Shown: one piece after another, positions 7,521 to 7,681 of the stretch | How positions within the stretch are numbered: position 1 is the first letter of the stretch | Layout of the letters: each line of letters begins with the position of its first letter | Assembly: GCA_017428585.1 (NCBI GenBank) | Contig: JAFRQN010000210.1 | Span: 1 to 7,681 of the forward strand | Reading direction: 5' to 3' | DNA length: 7,681 nt | DNA from: Bacteroidota bacterium | GTDB taxonomy: Bacteria > Bacteroidota > Ignavibacteria > Kapaibacteriales > UBA2268 | Program-made: the position numbers and the translations under genes | The notes under the pieces: generated by a model | Database searches by the model: none | What the model saw: only the letters and a program-made list of their open reading frames with translations | Told to the model about the DNA's origin: nothing

Positions 7521-7681
7521 ATGAATATTATAGGTATTATTCCAGCAAGATATGGTTCAACAAGATTACCAGCCAAACCGTTGCTTAAAATAAATGGAAA
7601 ACCATTAATAATTATTGTTTGGGAAAATATGAAAAAATCAAAATTAATGGATAGAGTAATTGTTGCAACTGATGATGAACG
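7521..7681 (+). CDS. kdsB: 3-deoxy-manno-octulosonate cytidylyltransferase (CMP-KDO synthetase), 3'-truncated by window
   Basis: KdsB couples KDO to CMP from CTP, activating the sugar for the lipopolysaccharide inner core in the cytoplasm. Only the first 53 codons plus two bases are present (families are about 245-255 residues). They contain the N-terminal nucleotide-binding signature GIIPARYGSTRLPAKPL (5-21), then INGKPLI (24-30) and VIVATDDE (46-53), which are the hallmarks of KdsB. Ala18 replaces the Gly often seen in the LPGKP motif. The ATG follows the gatC stop with no gap, and a weak TAGAG in the gatC end may act as ribosome binding site. It implies an outer membrane with KDO-containing LPS. 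Length is cut by the window end, not by a mutation. Confidence 0.92.
   Translation, partial: MNIIGIIPARYGSTRLPAKPLLKINGKPLIIIVWENMKKSKLMDRVIVATDDE

Noticed and set aside
7337..7576. Minus-strand 79-codon frame over gatC and kdsB, and similar frames at 1347-1562, 3076-3282 and 6683-6886
   Set aside because: Each lies opposite or out of frame within a well-supported gene and translates to low-complexity Ile/Phe/Tyr-rich sequence without recognisable motifs.

Overview
This very AT-rich window (roughly a quarter G+C by eye; the 2268-2526 gap is far lower) looks like a chromosome segment of a Gram-negative bacterium of the Bacteroidota/FCB group. Two signs support this: the start of kdsB (CMP-KDO synthetase, so a lipopolysaccharide maker), and a large secreted protease ending in a type IX secretion (Por) sorting domain preceded by SPD-2/choice-of-anchor-D-like modules. 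That combination is common in Bacteroidota and relatives such as Ignavibacteria/Kapabacteria. The exact lineage cannot be fixed from the sequence.

Layout. Positions 1-774 (+) hold the 3' end of a large gene whose start lies outside the window; it resembles the C-terminal part of restriction-modification methylase-type proteins, but this is from memory and no catalytic motif is in view. It converges on murD (876-2222, -), and a 13-bp hairpin at 782-812 between them fits a shared terminator. MurD is complete. Its ATG at 2222, backed by a G-rich ribosome binding site, is preferred over an upstream TTG. A roughly 300-bp extremely AT-rich divergent spacer separates murD from a giant subtilisin-like protease locus (2527-6338, +).

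The protease locus is the most interesting feature. It is read as two ORFs: 2527-5067 carries signal peptide, prodomain, intact S8 catalytic domain and part of a propeller; 5112-6338 carries the rest of the propeller, two SPD-2-like domains and the type IX sorting tail. The reading frame joins exactly at a short A run (5060-5064) by a -1 shift, so this is one gene of about 1270 codons broken by a single-base change, a sequencing error, or a slippage event. If the break is real, the enzyme loses its outer-membrane secretion and anchoring signal.

Positions 6388-7681 (+) form a tight housekeeping run, mazG - gatC - kdsB (17 nt, then 0 nt between genes): nucleotide-pool sanitation, the GatCAB amidotransferase small subunit, and KDO activation for lipopolysaccharide. 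kdsB runs off the window end. I see no CRISPR array, tRNA, rRNA, insertion sequence or phage gene, and nothing that amounts to a new defence or mobile system.
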